In this document: positions 31,228 to 41,004 of the stretch, one piece after another
How positions within the stretch are numbered: position 1 is the stretch's first letter
Layout: every line of letters starts with the position of its first letter
NCBI RefSeq assembly: GCF_004770265.1
Contig: NZ_RQGQ01000004.1
Location: forward strand, 558,001-622,000
Source of the DNA: Leptospira congkakensis
GTDB lineage: Bacteria; Spirochaetota; Leptospiria; Leptospirales; Leptospiraceae
Length of the DNA: 64,000 bases
Direction of reading: 5' to 3'
The notes under the pieces: generated by a model
Told to the model about the DNA's origin: nothing
The model's database searches: none
What the model saw: only the letters and a program-made list of their open reading frames with translations
Position numbers and translations under genes: made by a program

Positions 31228-31539
31228 TTAATCTTTGTTAAATTTTAATGATTCTTCTCTTAATTTTCGATTTGCATCTTCCAAGGTCTTAATTTTATCA
31301 AACGCAGACATAAGTTCATCTCGACTGAGATTGGATACCATTGAACTTGCTTGAACCGTCTCTTTCGCTTCTCTCAGTTCCACGCGAGAATAATCGATGA
31401 TTTGTTCGTACATACGAATGATCTCATCTGCATTTGCTAATTCTTGTTCGTTTAGTCTAAGAACCTTTTCATAGCCTTTAATGATATCTGATTGGATTTT
31501 CAGTTTTTTAGTCAGTTCTTCTACCGTATCTTGTCCCAT
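31228..31539 (-). CDS. Small coiled-coil protein, function unknown
   Basis: 103 residues, almost wholly helical with heptad patterns (ELTKKLKIQSDIIKGYEKVL, later IKTLEDANRKLREESLKF). It has no signal peptide, membrane segment or catalytic motif. It lies 4 bp upstream of the GAF-PP2C-ATPase gene and is likely cotranscribed, so it may be a scaffold or dimerisation partner of that module. That is inference from position only. Confidence 0.65.
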   Translation of the reverse strand: MGQDTVEELTKKLKIQSDIIKGYEKVLRLNEQELANADEIIRMYEQIIDYSRVELREAKETVQASSMVSNLSRDELMSAFDKIKTLEDANRKLREESLKFNKD

Positions 31540-31614
31540 AACATCTCTGGTTCCTTAGCCATTTTAGGATTCTGTTGACAAGCAAACACTGTCACCCACC
31601 TTGGATTAGCGCAA

Positions 31615-31687
<73 letters not shown>

Positions 31688-31781
31688 AAATCCCTCCCGA
31701 GATTTGAGCGTTTCAACCCTCCCCTGTCAAATTCTTTTTAATTTAGAAAGGAGTTCACTTGATCAATCAGTGACCTTTTTC

Positions 31782-31801
31782 AATCTATTCCATAATAGAT
31801 T
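31782..31801 (+). promoter_or_regulatory. Hairpin directly abutting the def start codon
   Basis: AATCTATT (31782-31789) pairs perfectly with AATAGATT (31794-31801) around loop CCAT. The stem ends on the base before the ATG at 31802, leaving no Shine-Dalgarno in the normal place. An AAAGGAG at 31747-31753 lies upstream of the stem. The fold could block initiation, or bring that distant ribosome-binding site closer. Confidence 0.5.
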
Positions 31802-32341
31802 ATGGCTGTTAGAAAAATCCTCAAGATTGGCAATCCCTTACTCCGTCAAACGAGCGAAGACGTAACTGAATCCGAAATTCAAACCAAGGATTTTAAAAAA
31901 CTGATTCGAGATATGTTTGAAACCATGCGTCATGCTGAAGGTGTGGGTCTTGCTGCCCCTCAAATTGGAATCATGAAAAAATTGGTCGTGGTTGGTCAGG
32001 ACGATGACAATGGACGGTATCCAGGTACTCCAGAAGTTCCCAACCAAATCATTCTCAATCCAGAGATCACCCCTCTTTCTCCGCCCGGAGAAGGGTTCTG
32101 GGAAGGTTGTCTTTCCGTTCCTGGTATGCGTGGGTTTGTAGAAAGACCCGATAAAATTCGAATGAAATGGCGAGATGAAAATTTCGTGGAACATGAAGAA
32201 ATTATTGAAGGCTATAGAGCGATTGTATTACAACACGAATGCGACCACTTATTTGGAGTTCTTTATGTGGATCGCCTCAAAAGTACAAAGTTATTCGGTT
32301 ACAACGAAGACATTGACACCGCAGGTAAGTTGTTAGATTAA
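31802..32341 (+). CDS. def: Peptide deformylase
   Basis: 179 residues. It removes the N-formyl group from new proteins. All three metal-site motifs are present: [10 protein letters not shown] (motif 1), EGCLSVPG with the metal cysteine (motif 2) and QHECDHLFG with HExxH (motif 3). Leptospira deformylase is a known drug-target structure. Start ATG 31802 sits just after a perfect hairpin. The RND transporter gene follows after 27 bp and may be cotranscribed. Confidence 0.95.
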   Translation: MAVRKILKIGNPLLRQTSEDVTESEIQTKDFKKLIRDMFETMRHAEGVGLAAPQIGIMKKLVVVGQDDDNGRYPGTPEVPNQIILNPEITPLSPPGEGFWEGCLSVPGMRGFVERPDKIRMKWRDENFVEHEEIIEGYRAIVLQHECDHLFGVLYVDRLKSTKLFGYNEDIDTAGKLLD

Positions 32342-32368
32342 ATAGTTTTTCTCTCCTCTAGGAGTTTT

Positions 32369-35300
32369 ATGGGCACATCCATCGTTGAATACTTTCTTTC
32401 GAAGAGTTTATTCGTAAACCTTCTTACCTTTCTTATTCTTCTTGTTGGTGGATTCACTGCTGCCACGATGAACCGCGAAGCATTTCCCAATATCAATTTT
32501 GATATTGTCAGTGTCACAACTGTTTATCCTGGTGCAGCACCTGCTGATGTCGAGAAATTGGTCACCAAACCTTTGGAAGATGCCATTAAAGAAGTAGATG
32601 GAATCAAAGAATTCCGATCTGCTTCTTTGGAAAACAGATCCGGTATCATCATCACCATTGATCCCAATACAAAAAATACTCAAAAAGTAGTCGATGATCT
32701 AAAGTCCGCCATTGACCGAATCCAAGATTTACCGGAAGATGTAGATGATCCCATTGTGACAGAGATCACAACGGCAAGGCAACCAGTCATAGAAATCCAT
32801 TTAAGTTCTACCTTAAAAGACGGTAAACCCTTGTTAAATGGAAAAGAACTTCGTGACCAAGCAAAAATTTTAGAAGAAAAACTGAAAGACCTTCCTGCTG
32901 TAGCAAGAATTACCAAAAGAGGCTGGCGAGAAAGGGAAATGAAAGTGGATTTGGATCCAGACAAATTGAGAGCCTACTCCTTATCATCCACCCATGTCCT
33001 GAACGCCCTTAAGTTACGAAACATCAACTTCCCTGGTGGAAATATCAACGAAAGAACAAGGGAAATCATTGTTCGCACTGTTGGAGAATTTGATACTCCC
33101 GAAGAAATTGAAAATGTTTTTGTTCGTTCCAATGATGCCGGACGTTCTGTACGAATTCGTGATATTGCCCGTGTCACAGAAGGATTTGAAGATTCGGAAT
33201 ATTTAGACAAATCCAATGGAAATATTGCCATTGCCTTAACAGTGATAAAAAGGGAAAAAGCGGATGCCATCTCTGTCGTTGATGATTCTAAATTAGTTGT
33301 AGAAGAATTCATTAAATCCACTGGTGGAACAGTCAAACACGCATTTGTCAATGACCTTTCTAAATACATCAGAAGACGACTTGGAGTTTTAACATCCAAT
33401 GCAGTATCAGGACTTTTTCTTGTAACGGCCTCTCTATTTGTTTTTCTCGGTTGGCGAATGGCACTCATGACGGCACTGGGAATTCCGATCTCCATTGCTA
33501 TGACTTTTGTGGCGATGAACTATATGGGGTTAACTTTAAACTTAATCTCCATGATGGGCCTTATCATAGTTGTCGGAATTTTGGTGGATGATGCCATCAT
33601 CATTTGCGAAAACGTTTACCGCCATTTAGAAATGGGAGAAGAACCCTTCGAAGCCGCGATGCGAGGAACAAGCGAGGTCATCGCTCCCGTGACGGCAACA
33701 GTAACAACAACCATTGCCGCGTTTGGGCCAATGCTTTTTATGACGGGGATCTTTGGAAAGTTTATCCATTCCATTCCTTTAGTTGTCATTTTATCTTTAT
33801 GTAGTTCTTTATTTGAAGCTTTCTTTATGTTACCTTCCCATTTGTATGATGTGAGTAAAACCACAAATATGAAAGGTGAGGTGAAAGAAGAATCCCATTG
33901 GTTTATCAGATTCAAAGAAAATACCTATTTACCCCTCCTCAGTTTTGCACTGAAAAATCGATGGAAAATGATAGGCCTTCTTATGGGGTTATTTGTTTTT
34001 TCACTAGCCATCCAAGTCAAATTTGGAAAATTCAAACTCTTTCCGGGAGCCATTGAAACCTTCCAAATAAGAGTCACCGCTGAAACTGGATTAAAACTGG
34101 AAGAAACAGATCGTTTCATTCAGGCCATTGAAGTTGCTGTAGGCCAACTGCCTGACGGAGAAGTAGAAAACTATATCTCCCGTGTGGGTATCATCCAAAA
34201 AGATCCGAATGACCCCTTTACCAAAAGGGGGAAAAATTATGCGCAAGTGATGGTGTATTTAACCCCTGATGACAATCGAGAAAGATCTACGGAAACAATC
34301 ATTGAAGTGGTGCGTCAAAACACCAAATTTATGTTAAATGAGAAGGCACTCCTCCTTTTAGAAGAAAAGTTAGCCAAAGAAAATGTTGGCAAAGAAGAAG
34401 AAAGTATTACAAAATCAGATGTTCCGAAAGAATTCCTTTCTTTAAAAGGAAAACTTGTTAACTTAGAATTTGAAAAACTGGCAGGTGGTCCACCAGTGGG
34501 AAAACCTGTGGCCATTGAAATCAAAGGGGATGACTTTGCCACCTTACTCAAAATTGGCGCTGAATTCAAAGCCGCCCTCGCAAAAATCAATGGAGTCACT
34601 GATATCGGTGATGATTTTAACGAAGGAAAAGATGAAATCCGAGTTTCTGTAGATGAATCACTGGCATCCTTTGCTGGTGTAAACGTTCAATCCGTATCAC
34701 TTGCCATCAACACAGCTTTACAAGGAACAGTACCGACTAAAATCAAACGAGCTGATGAGGAAGTGGATGTGCGTGTTCGTTTCCCAGAAGAATATAGAGC
34801 TTCCCTCACCCATTTAAACAAAGTCTATGTCAATAACCTTACTGGTAACTTAATCCCTGTTTCTAGGCTGACTAGTTATGATAGGAACCCTGGCCGAGCC
34901 TCCATCAACCACTTAGATGGAAAAAGATTGTTAACGGTTACTTCCAATATCGATGAAACAGTCTCCACTTCCAGACAGGTCAACGTCGAAGCAAAAAAAC
35001 TCACAGAAGGTATCATCGCCAAATATCCGGGTTATTCTGTGCGTTTTTCAGGTGAAAACAAAGATACGGAAGAATCCATGGCATCACTCGGAAGAGCTTT
35101 TCTTGTGGGACTTCTCATCATCTATATGATCCTTGCTTCCCTATTCCGTTCTCTCGCCCAACCTCTGATTGTGATGAGTGCCATTCCTTTTGCAGTGATT
35201 GGAGTGATTTTTGCTTTTTTACTCCACGGACAACCATTTTCCTTCCTTGCTTTTCTTGGGATCATTGGACTTGCGGGGGTGGTCGTAAATGACTCCATTG

Positions 35301-35620
35301 TCCTTGTGGACTGCGCCAACCAACTTCGTCTCGAAAACCCGAACAAATCCACTTTCGATTTGCTTGTGGAAGCAGGAAGCATTCGATTAAGAGCCGTTAT
35401 ACTAACAACAGTAACAACGGTTCTTGGACTCCTTCCGACTGCTTATGGAATTGGAGGAAAAGACCCTTTCCTTGTTCCGATGGCTTTGGCATTTGGATGG
35501 GGACTTGCTTTTGCTACCTTTATCACTCTCATTATGGTGCCGGTATTTTATTTAAACCTTTATCTATTTAAAGATTGGGCAGTGGCAAAATTCCAATCTC
35601 GGAAAAAACAGTTTGCGTAA
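32369..35620 (+). CDS. RND-family efflux transporter, inner-membrane permease
   Basis: 1083 residues with the AcrB/MexB layout: TM1 near residue 15, a large periplasmic domain, a six-helix membrane block (about 335-555, with [20 protein letters not shown]), a second periplasmic domain, and a final membrane block ending near 1070 ([20 protein letters not shown]). The TM4 aspartates of the proton relay are present in VDDAI. It is probably of the broader RND multidrug or lipid/metal class; the substrate is unknown. GGAG lies before the ATG. No membrane-fusion or TolC-like gene adjoins, unlike most RND operons. Confidence 0.88.
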   Translation: MGTSIVEYFLSKSLFVNLLTFLILLVGGFTAATMNREAFPNINFDIVSVTTVYPGAAPADVEKLVTKPLEDAIKEVDGIKEFRSASLENRSGIIITIDPNTKNTQKVVDDLKSAIDRIQDLPEDVDDPIVTEITTARQPVIEIHLSSTLKDGKPLLNGKELRDQAKILEEKLKDLPAVARITKRGWREREMKVDLDPDKLRAYSLSSTHVLNALKLRNINFPGGNINERTREIIVRTVGEFDTPEEIENVFVRSNDAGRSVRIRDIARVTEGFEDSEYLDKSNGNIAIALTVIKREKADAISVVDDSKLVVEEFIKSTGGTVKHAFVNDLSKYIRRRLGVLTSNAVSGLFLVTASLFVFLGWRMALMTALGIPISIAMTFVAMNYMGLTLNLISMMGLIIVVGILVDDAIIICENVYRHLEMGEEPFEAAMRGTSEVIAPVTATVTTTIAAFGPMLFMTGIFGKFIHSIPLVVILSLCSSLFEAFFMLPSHLYDVSKTTNMKGEVKEESHWFIRFKENTYLPLLSFALKNRWKMIGLLMGLFVFSLAIQVKFGKFKLFPGAIETFQIRVTAETGLKLEETDRFIQAIEVAVGQLPDGEVENYISRVGIIQKDPNDPFTKRGKNYAQVMVYLTPDDNRERSTETIIEVVRQNTKFMLNEKALLLLEEKLAKENVGKEEESITKSDVPKEFLSLKGKLVNLEFEKLAGGPPVGKPVAIEIKGDDFATLLKIGAEFKAALAKINGVTDIGDDFNEGKDEIRVSVDESLASFAGVNVQSVSLAINTALQGTVPTKIKRADEEVDVRVRFPEEYRASLTHLNKVYVNNLTGNLIPVSRLTSYDRNPGRASINHLDGKRLLTVTSNIDETVSTSRQVNVEAKKLTEGIIAKYPGYSVRFSGENKDTEESMASLGRAFLVGLLIIYMILASLFRSLAQPLIVMSAIPFAVIGVIFAFLLHGQPFSFLAFLGIIGLAGVVVNDSIVLVDCANQLRLENPNKSTFDLLVEAGSIRLRAVILTTVTTVLGLLPTAYGIGGKDPFLVPMALAFGWGLAFATFITLIMVPVFYLNLYLFKDWAVAKFQSRKKQFA

Positions 35621-35650
35621 GATAAAAAAGAAAACTTAGTCTTTTTTATC
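35621..35650. terminator. Bidirectional AT-rich terminator containing a stop codon
   Basis: GATAAAAAAG (35621-35630) and CTTTTTTATC (35641-35650) are perfect 10-bp arms around a 10-base loop. It starts right after the transporter stop. The stop codon of the convergent deacetylase gene lies in the loop, and one arm encodes its last residues. Confidence 0.7.
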
Positions 35651-36826
35651 GTTTAAAACTTCTGATAAGGTCACAAATTTATATCCTTTTTCCTTCATTC
35701 GTTCAATGAAGGTAGGAAGGATATAAATCAACTTATCAAATTTTCTTGGTCCACCCAAATGCATCAGGATGATGGCTCCGTTCATTCCGTTCGGATCTGC
35801 TTTTTCCCAATGATCCAAAAAGGTTAAGGTCTCCTCACCAGTTTTGTAATGAGGATTTCTAACCACTTCCTTTTTACCTTTAGATGTTTTTTTATAAAGG
35901 AATTGTTTGCTGATATAATCTGGCAAATCAAGAGACCCTTTGGAGTTATTTGACCACATAATATGGTCTGTATAACCTAGGCTTGCATGGGCATCTAAAA
36001 TCAATTGACTGAGTGCCCCATATGGTAGGCGGTAATATTTTTTTAATTCTTGTTTGGTGAGTGAATGAAAAGTATCCTCTACTCGCTTTAACTCTTCCGC
36101 CATTCTTGGTAAATCCAAAACTGATTTGGATAAATACTCAAGAACCGTCCTTTTTTTTAAGGAAGTTTCCGTTACAGATCTTTGGTAATTGAAATGAGAC
36201 CAAGTATGGTTTCCAAATTCTACCGATCCAGTTTTGGCCATTCGTTTGATATAATCTAAATTATTCCGAATGAAAAAAGATCCATTGATGTCGGATGGTC
36301 TCTCATTCGAAAGAAAGAGAGTCACTTTGATTTTATGTTCTTTGATATAATTGTATAAAACAGGGAGGTCTTCTCCCGTTGCCAAATCAAAGGTAAGGGC
36401 AATTTCTTTTTGGGTTTCATTCCCACGAAGAATATTTCTGCCTTTTGTATTCTGGCTGACTTCTTTTAGAAATTGGATGTTTTCTTCGACTTGTTTGGTT
36501 AGTGCCGAATCAGGCTCTACATCACCCGCAAGAGCATATTCTTCTCGGAGTTGCTCTTGGTACATCAGAGAAAATAGAGATTGTTCGAGTTCTCTTAGAT
36601 TCTTTTCTTTTTCTTTTACTTCTGTTTCGAGTTTCGTGACACTGAGACTTAAATAAAGTAAATACCCACAAAGAACAAGAACTGTAACCCCAACAAAAGC
36701 CAGTGCCGAAACAAGGGCAAACTTTCGAAGTTTTTTTGCAAATAACCTGTCCTTCTCGATGTCCTGGGAAAGTTCATGAACAATATCCTGAATTTCCTTT
36801 TCTTCATTTGTCGGGTCGAGGGACAT
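35636..36826 (-). CDS. Membrane-anchored polysaccharide deacetylase (NodB domain)
   Basis: 396 residues: a short cytoplasmic N-terminus, one transmembrane segment (ALVSALAFVGVTVLVLCGYL, about 32-52), a periplasmic coiled coil (about 60-120), then a NodB domain. Motif 1 is ALTFDLATGE, with the catalytic Asp but Leu in place of the second Asp. Motif 2 is FGNHTWSH with both metal histidines, and motif 3 is YRLPYG. The family removes N-acetyl groups from peptidoglycan or other polysaccharides; the TFDL form occurs in a known subgroup. The likely site is the periplasm, with cell wall as substrate. It is convergent with the RND gene. Confidence 0.82.
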   Translation of the reverse strand: MSLDPTNEEKEIQDIVHELSQDIEKDRLFAKKLRKFALVSALAFVGVTVLVLCGYLLYLSLSVTKLETEVKEKEKNLRELEQSLFSLMYQEQLREEYALAGDVEPDSALTKQVEENIQFLKEVSQNTKGRNILRGNETQKEIALTFDLATGEDLPVLYNYIKEHKIKVTLFLSNERPSDINGSFFIRNNLDYIKRMAKTGSVEFGNHTWSHFNYQRSVTETSLKKRTVLEYLSKSVLDLPRMAEELKRVEDTFHSLTKQELKKYYRLPYGALSQLILDAHASLGYTDHIMWSNNSKGSLDLPDYISKQFLYKKTSKGKKEVVRNPHYKTGEETLTFLDHWEKADPNGMNGAIILMHLGGPRKFDKLIYILPTFIERMKEKGYKFVTLSEVLNDKKD

Positions 36827-36896
36827 GCGGGTATAGGTTTCCTTACTAGCTAATATCGGATTTGGTGCAAGCGTTCTAAAAGACTGGCCATCAGCT

Positions 36897-38123
36897 TTAT
36901 GTTTTTATCTTTAAAAATTTTCCCTTCTTCCCTTGTCGGATCAGGTATTCTTTTCCCTTTTCCAAGGACAAGGAAGGATCGGTAATTTTTTCTTCATCCA
37001 AATACAATCCACCGGCTTGAACAAGCCTCCGCCCTTCCGACACACTGGGAATGAACTTCAACTGAGAGAGAACATAAACAAGTAGCGGAGGTTTTTCCGT
37101 AAAATAAGAGGAGTCCAATGTTTCCGTCGGAATTTCATCCGGCAGGGCTCTGTTTTTTGTATTGTGGATGGCAGTCCACTCTTCCACTGCCTTCCTATTT
37201 TCCTCTTCTGGATGGAGTTGGTCCATCACAAGGAGAGCTAGTTCCGTTTTCACTTCTTTGGGATGAAGAGATTTCGAACGAATCCCCTCCTTTCTTTTAT
37301 CCATTTCGGAAATAGGGAGATCTGTCAAAAGTTCAAAATAATTCCACATCAGGTCATCTGAGATCGACATGATTTTTCCATACATGTCGATGGGTTTTTC
37401 AATGATGCCCACATAGTTCCCAAGTGACTTGGACATTTTTTTGACACCATCAAGTCCCACTAGTAATGGTAAAGTAACGACGGATTGTGGTTTTTGTCCG
37501 TATTCTCTCTGTAAGTCGCGACCCACTAACATATTAAACTTTTGGTCTGTTCCCCCAAGTTCCACATCTGCCTTCATCGCAACAGAATCATAACCTTGTA
37601 CTAAGGGATATAGAAATTCAATCATGGAGATGGGAGTGCCCGCTTTATGACGTTTGGTAAAGTCGTCTCTTTCTAACATTCGAGAAACTGTGTATTTAGA
37701 TGTTAAAACCAAAACATCTTCGAATTTCATTTCGGAACACCAGTGAGAGTTATATAGGATCTTGGTTTTATTTGGATCGAGAATTTTAAAAACTTGGTTT
37801 TGGTATGTTTTAGAATTTTCCAAAACCTCTTCTTTCGAAAGACGTTTCCTTGTTTCGGATTTGCCTGTAGGGTCTCCGATCATGGCAGTAAAATCACCAA
37901 GCATAAAACAAACTTCATGGCCCAGGTCTTGAAAGTGTTTTAGTTTTCGGAGCAAAACAAAATGTCCCAAATGTAAATCGGGAGCTGTGGGATCAAAACC
38001 CGCTTTGATGGTAAGGGAAGGTTTGGATTTTATTTTTTCTAGTAACTCTGCCTCACTGATGATCTCAACAGTTCCGCGGCGTATGGTATCTAATTCTTGG
38101 TTCAATTCTCTTTCAGTTTTCAT
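36897..38123 (-). CDS. tyrS: Tyrosyl-tRNA synthetase
   Basis: 408 residues, class I synthetase. The HIGH-type motif is PDLHLGHF and the KMSKS motif is KKMSKSLGN, with the tyrosine-binding region around [20 protein letters not shown]. The C-terminal 60 residues form an S4-like RNA-binding domain ([14 protein letters not shown]). The lineage is the TyrRS group with HLGH. It is a single gene, divergent from glpD. Confidence 0.95.
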   Translation of the reverse strand: MKTERELNQELDTIRRGTVEIISEAELLEKIKSKPSLTIKAGFDPTAPDLHLGHFVLLRKLKHFQDLGHEVCFMLGDFTAMIGDPTGKSETRKRLSKEEVLENSKTYQNQVFKILDPNKTKILYNSHWCSEMKFEDVLVLTSKYTVSRMLERDDFTKRHKAGTPISMIEFLYPLVQGYDSVAMKADVELGGTDQKFNMLVGRDLQREYGQKPQSVVTLPLLVGLDGVKKMSKSLGNYVGIIEKPIDMYGKIMSISDDLMWNYFELLTDLPISEMDKRKEGIRSKSLHPKEVKTELALLVMDQLHPEEENRKAVEEWTAIHNTKNRALPDEIPTETLDSSYFTEKPPLLVYVLSQLKFIPSVSEGRRLVQAGGLYLDEEKITDPSLSLEKGKEYLIRQGKKGKFLKIKT

Positions 38124-38162
38124 AACAAATTCAAAAATTTTCGATGGTAGAAATGGTGACTT

Positions 38163-38191
38163 TTGACAATACTAACCGTAGAATCTCTATA
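38163..38191 (+). promoter_or_regulatory. Promoter of glpD
   Basis: A perfect -35 TTGACA at 38163-38168, a 17-bp spacer and TCTATA at 38186-38191 (TATAGG two bases on is an alternative). The predicted start is about 20-25 bases before the glpD ATG at 38221. Confidence 0.5.
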
Positions 38192-38220
38192 GGCAACCAC
38201 CAAAGTACGTAAAAACCCTT

Positions 38221-39828
38221 ATGAATCATTTAGATGAAAGAAAACAAACGCTAAAACAATTAGAATCAACTGACTACGACGTCTTAGTACTCGGCGGAGG
38301 TGCCACTGGATCTGGCACCGCACTGGATGCTAGTTTACGTGGATACAAGGTAGCCCTTTTAGAAAAACAAGATTTCTCCGCGGGAACTAGTTCTCGTTCC
38401 ACAAAACTCATCCACGGAGGGGTCAGGTATTTAGCCCAGTTCCATTTTAAATTAATCTACGAAGCTCTATCTGAAAGAAAACGCCTCCTCATCAATGCTC
38501 CCCATCTTGTAAAACCCTTGCAGTTTGTTTTACCAACATATGTTTGGTGGGAAAAACCTTTTTTCTCCATTGGTCTTACGATGTATGACATTCTCGCGGG
38601 AAGATCAATTGTTCCAGGACATGAAAGGATCTCAAAAGCCACAGCAGTTGATTATTTTGCCTCCATCAAAAAAGAGAAACTGAGAGGTGGAATTTCTTAT
38701 TATGATGCTCAGTTCAATGACGCAAGACTAAACGTAACAACTGTTCGTGCTGCCAAAGAAAATGGAACCGATGTTCTTTCTCGAATGGAAGTGGTTTCCT
38801 TCTTAAAAGATGGAAGTGGGAAAATCATCGGTGTTACTGCAAAAGATCTCATCACCAAAAAGAAAATTAATATCAAAGCGAAAGTGGTCGCAAATACTAC
38901 CGGAGTTTGGATTGATTCCCTTCGAAAACTGGATGATCCCAAAGCAGAAAATGTCCTCGCACCAAGCCAAGGAATCCACCTTGTCTTCGACAAAACAAAG
39001 TTACCTTGTCGCACAGCAATGATCATTCCCAAAACTGCTGACGGTCGTGTGGTTTTTGTAATCCCTTGGGAAGGAAAAGTTCTCCTGGGAACCACTGACA
39101 CGGCGATCAAACAAATCGATGAGGAACCACTCCCTCTCCAATCAGAAGTTGAGTTTTTACTAAAAACAGGAAATGATTACTTAGATACAAAGTTAACCAA
39201 AGCAGACATTGGATCTGTTTTTTCGGGCCTTCGCCCTCTCATCTCTACGGGAGATAAAAAAGATACAAAATCCATTTCACGCGAAGAAGCCATTCTTGTC
39301 TCAAACTCTGGTCTTGTGACTATGTCTGGTGGGAAATGGTCTACCTTTCGAAAAATGGCCGAAGACCTGACTGATAAACTAATCTCTGTTGGAAACCTAG
39401 CTCCCAAAATGAAATGTGTGACGGCAAGTTTTGCTTTTCCTGGAGCCGATGGATACTCCAAACATTTGGTGGCAAAAATCCAAACCATGTATGATCTCTC
39501 TTATGACACTGCGGTTCGTTTGGTGGATGCTTACGGTGGAGAAGTATCTTTTATTTTAGGTAAAAATCCAAAGGAAATCAAAAAGGGCTCTGGATATTTC
39601 GTAGAAGAAATCAAACATTTTGTGAAAAAGGAATTTGCACTTTCCGTTACCGATGTTCTATCCAGAAGGTGGAGAGTTGTGTTTCTAGATTTAAAACTAG
39701 CGGAATCTCTCGCAGTTCCTGTCGCCAATACACTCGCCAAAGAACTAGGTTGGAAAGAAGCGGAAAAAAAATCTTCTTTAAACGAACTGACAAGTCATAT
39801 CAAAGATTTAAAGAAAACGATCGCCTGA
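38221..39828 (+). CDS. glpD: Glycerol-3-phosphate dehydrogenase, FAD-dependent
   Basis: 535 residues. It oxidises sn-glycerol-3-phosphate to dihydroxyacetone phosphate at the inner membrane and passes electrons to quinone. The FAD-binding motif VLVLGGGATGSGTALDASLR opens the protein, followed by the family signature GTSSRSTKLIHGGVRYL and, later, VPWEGKVLLGTTDT-like IPWEGKVLLGTTDT. The C-terminal domain has the short helical cap typical of GlpD. Leptospira feed on fatty acids and glycerol moieties, so it links lipid backbones to central metabolism. It has its own promoter. Confidence 0.93.
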   Translation: MNHLDERKQTLKQLESTDYDVLVLGGGATGSGTALDASLRGYKVALLEKQDFSAGTSSRSTKLIHGGVRYLAQFHFKLIYEALSERKRLLINAPHLVKPLQFVLPTYVWWEKPFFSIGLTMYDILAGRSIVPGHERISKATAVDYFASIKKEKLRGGISYYDAQFNDARLNVTTVRAAKENGTDVLSRMEVVSFLKDGSGKIIGVTAKDLITKKKINIKAKVVANTTGVWIDSLRKLDDPKAENVLAPSQGIHLVFDKTKLPCRTAMIIPKTADGRVVFVIPWEGKVLLGTTDTAIKQIDEEPLPLQSEVEFLLKTGNDYLDTKLTKADIGSVFSGLRPLISTGDKKDTKSISREEAILVSNSGLVTMSGGKWSTFRKMAEDLTDKLISVGNLAPKMKCVTASFAFPGADGYSKHLVAKIQTMYDLSYDTAVRLVDAYGGEVSFILGKNPKEIKKGSGYFVEEIKHFVKKEFALSVTDVLSRRWRVVFLDLKLAESLAVPVANTLAKELGWKEAEKKSSLNELTSHIKDLKKTIA

Positions 39829-39841
39829 TTCTGATTTGTTT

Positions 39842-40948
39842 CTATTTCGGTTTGGGAAGTTCATAATGATAAAAAGTTCTTCCCGATTCCTTTTCTTTTA
39901 AAACGAGTAAATAATGCGTTTTGGGATTAAATACTTCGGAGAATCGAGTTCCCAGTTTTGTTTTGAAATTTTCAAAGTCTTCATCACCCACTTCGGCACG
40001 TTTGAAAATCCAAGAGATATTTCTTTCGATACCACCCCCGTCATAATAACTTAAGTTTAACTCCAATCCTTCTTCGGAAGATTGTAGGATGCTATAAGTT
40101 CCCACAATGGATGGCAAAAATCCCAACGGGTCACCTTCTCCATACATTTCGGAAAAACTAAAGGTTTGGTCGGCTTTAAAAAAAACGGGGAGGATGGTTC
40201 CTTGATCATAAAAAGAAATGGTTCCCTTTTCATTGGCCAAAACCAATTGTTTGAATCCTGAATAATGCCTTTCGGCTTTTCCAAATTGTTCAATGGTACG
40301 TTTGATTTTGTCAAAGGATACCCAAGGATAAGAAACAAATTTTTCTTTTTGTATTTCTCCAAACTGAACCTCGGAAATACAAACCCTGCCAGTGGACCCC
40401 AAACCATGGGTTTCTAAAATTTCCAATCGAATGACATTACCATGAAACTTTGCATCTAAATCCAAAACTTGGAATCCTGATTTTCCAAATTTTGGTTTGG
40501 ATAGTTCTAGATCCACAGTAGAACCTAATTTTAATTTAGATTTTAAATCATCCGTTTCCATCTCAAATGTTGTGATTCGAAGTTTTTTCACAGCATCGTT
40601 TGTTTTTAAGTCGTTTGCACTTCTATGGAATCCATTAAATATCTGTAAGGCGGAAAACTGAGAAAAAGAATTTAGATAAAGAGTAAATCCAGATCCAAAT
40701 TCCTTGGCATTGGCACAAAATGCCGTAGAGACTTTATCATCCAATGAAAACTCAGGACTAAACCTCCATGGTTCTTCGGGACTGATTTGGCCGAGACTTT
40801 GTGTGCGAAGGTAATCTAGTTGTTTTTCTGATGCTTTACAGTGAAAGAATATAGGAATAAAAAGAAATACGAAAACAATACTAGAAAAGGATTTTGAATT
40901 TTGGAAAAATAAAGAAGACGGAGAAGATGATAATTGGTTCGAACCCAT
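39842..40948 (-). CDS. Putative lipoprotein with discoidin/NADase-type glycan-binding-like domain
   Basis: 368 residues. A hydrophobic signal (FSSIVFVFLFIPIFFHC) ends in a cysteine that may be the lipidation site, since Leptospira lipoboxes are loose. Residues 55-180 look like the glycan-binding domain found in many Leptospira lipoproteins: LQIFNGFHRSANDLKTND, then VIRLEILETHG and the conserved VCISEVQFG. The C-terminal 180 residues are not recognised. It is expected to be lipid-anchored, perhaps surface-exposed. It is convergent with glpD, 13 bp away. Confidence 0.65.
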   Translation of the reverse strand: MGSNQLSSSPSSLFFQNSKSFSSIVFVFLFIPIFFHCKASEKQLDYLRTQSLGQISPEEPWRFSPEFSLDDKVSTAFCANAKEFGSGFTLYLNSFSQFSALQIFNGFHRSANDLKTNDAVKKLRITTFEMETDDLKSKLKLGSTVDLELSKPKFGKSGFQVLDLDAKFHGNVIRLEILETHGLGSTGRVCISEVQFGEIQKEKFVSYPWVSFDKIKRTIEQFGKAERHYSGFKQLVLANEKGTISFYDQGTILPVFFKADQTFSFSEMYGEGDPLGFLPSIVGTYSILQSSEEGLELNLSYYDGGGIERNISWIFKRAEVGDEDFENFKTKLGTRFSEVFNPKTHYLLVLKEKESGRTFYHYELPKPK

Positions 40949-41004
40949 GGACTTTCAAACCATGGATCCGAACGAAACTTCGATCAAGCGAAAAACAATT
41001 TGAT

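Noticed and set aside
35636..36826. Inactive deacetylase because TFDD is TFDL
   Set aside because: The TFDL form with both histidines occurs in a recognised subgroup, so loss of activity cannot be claimed.
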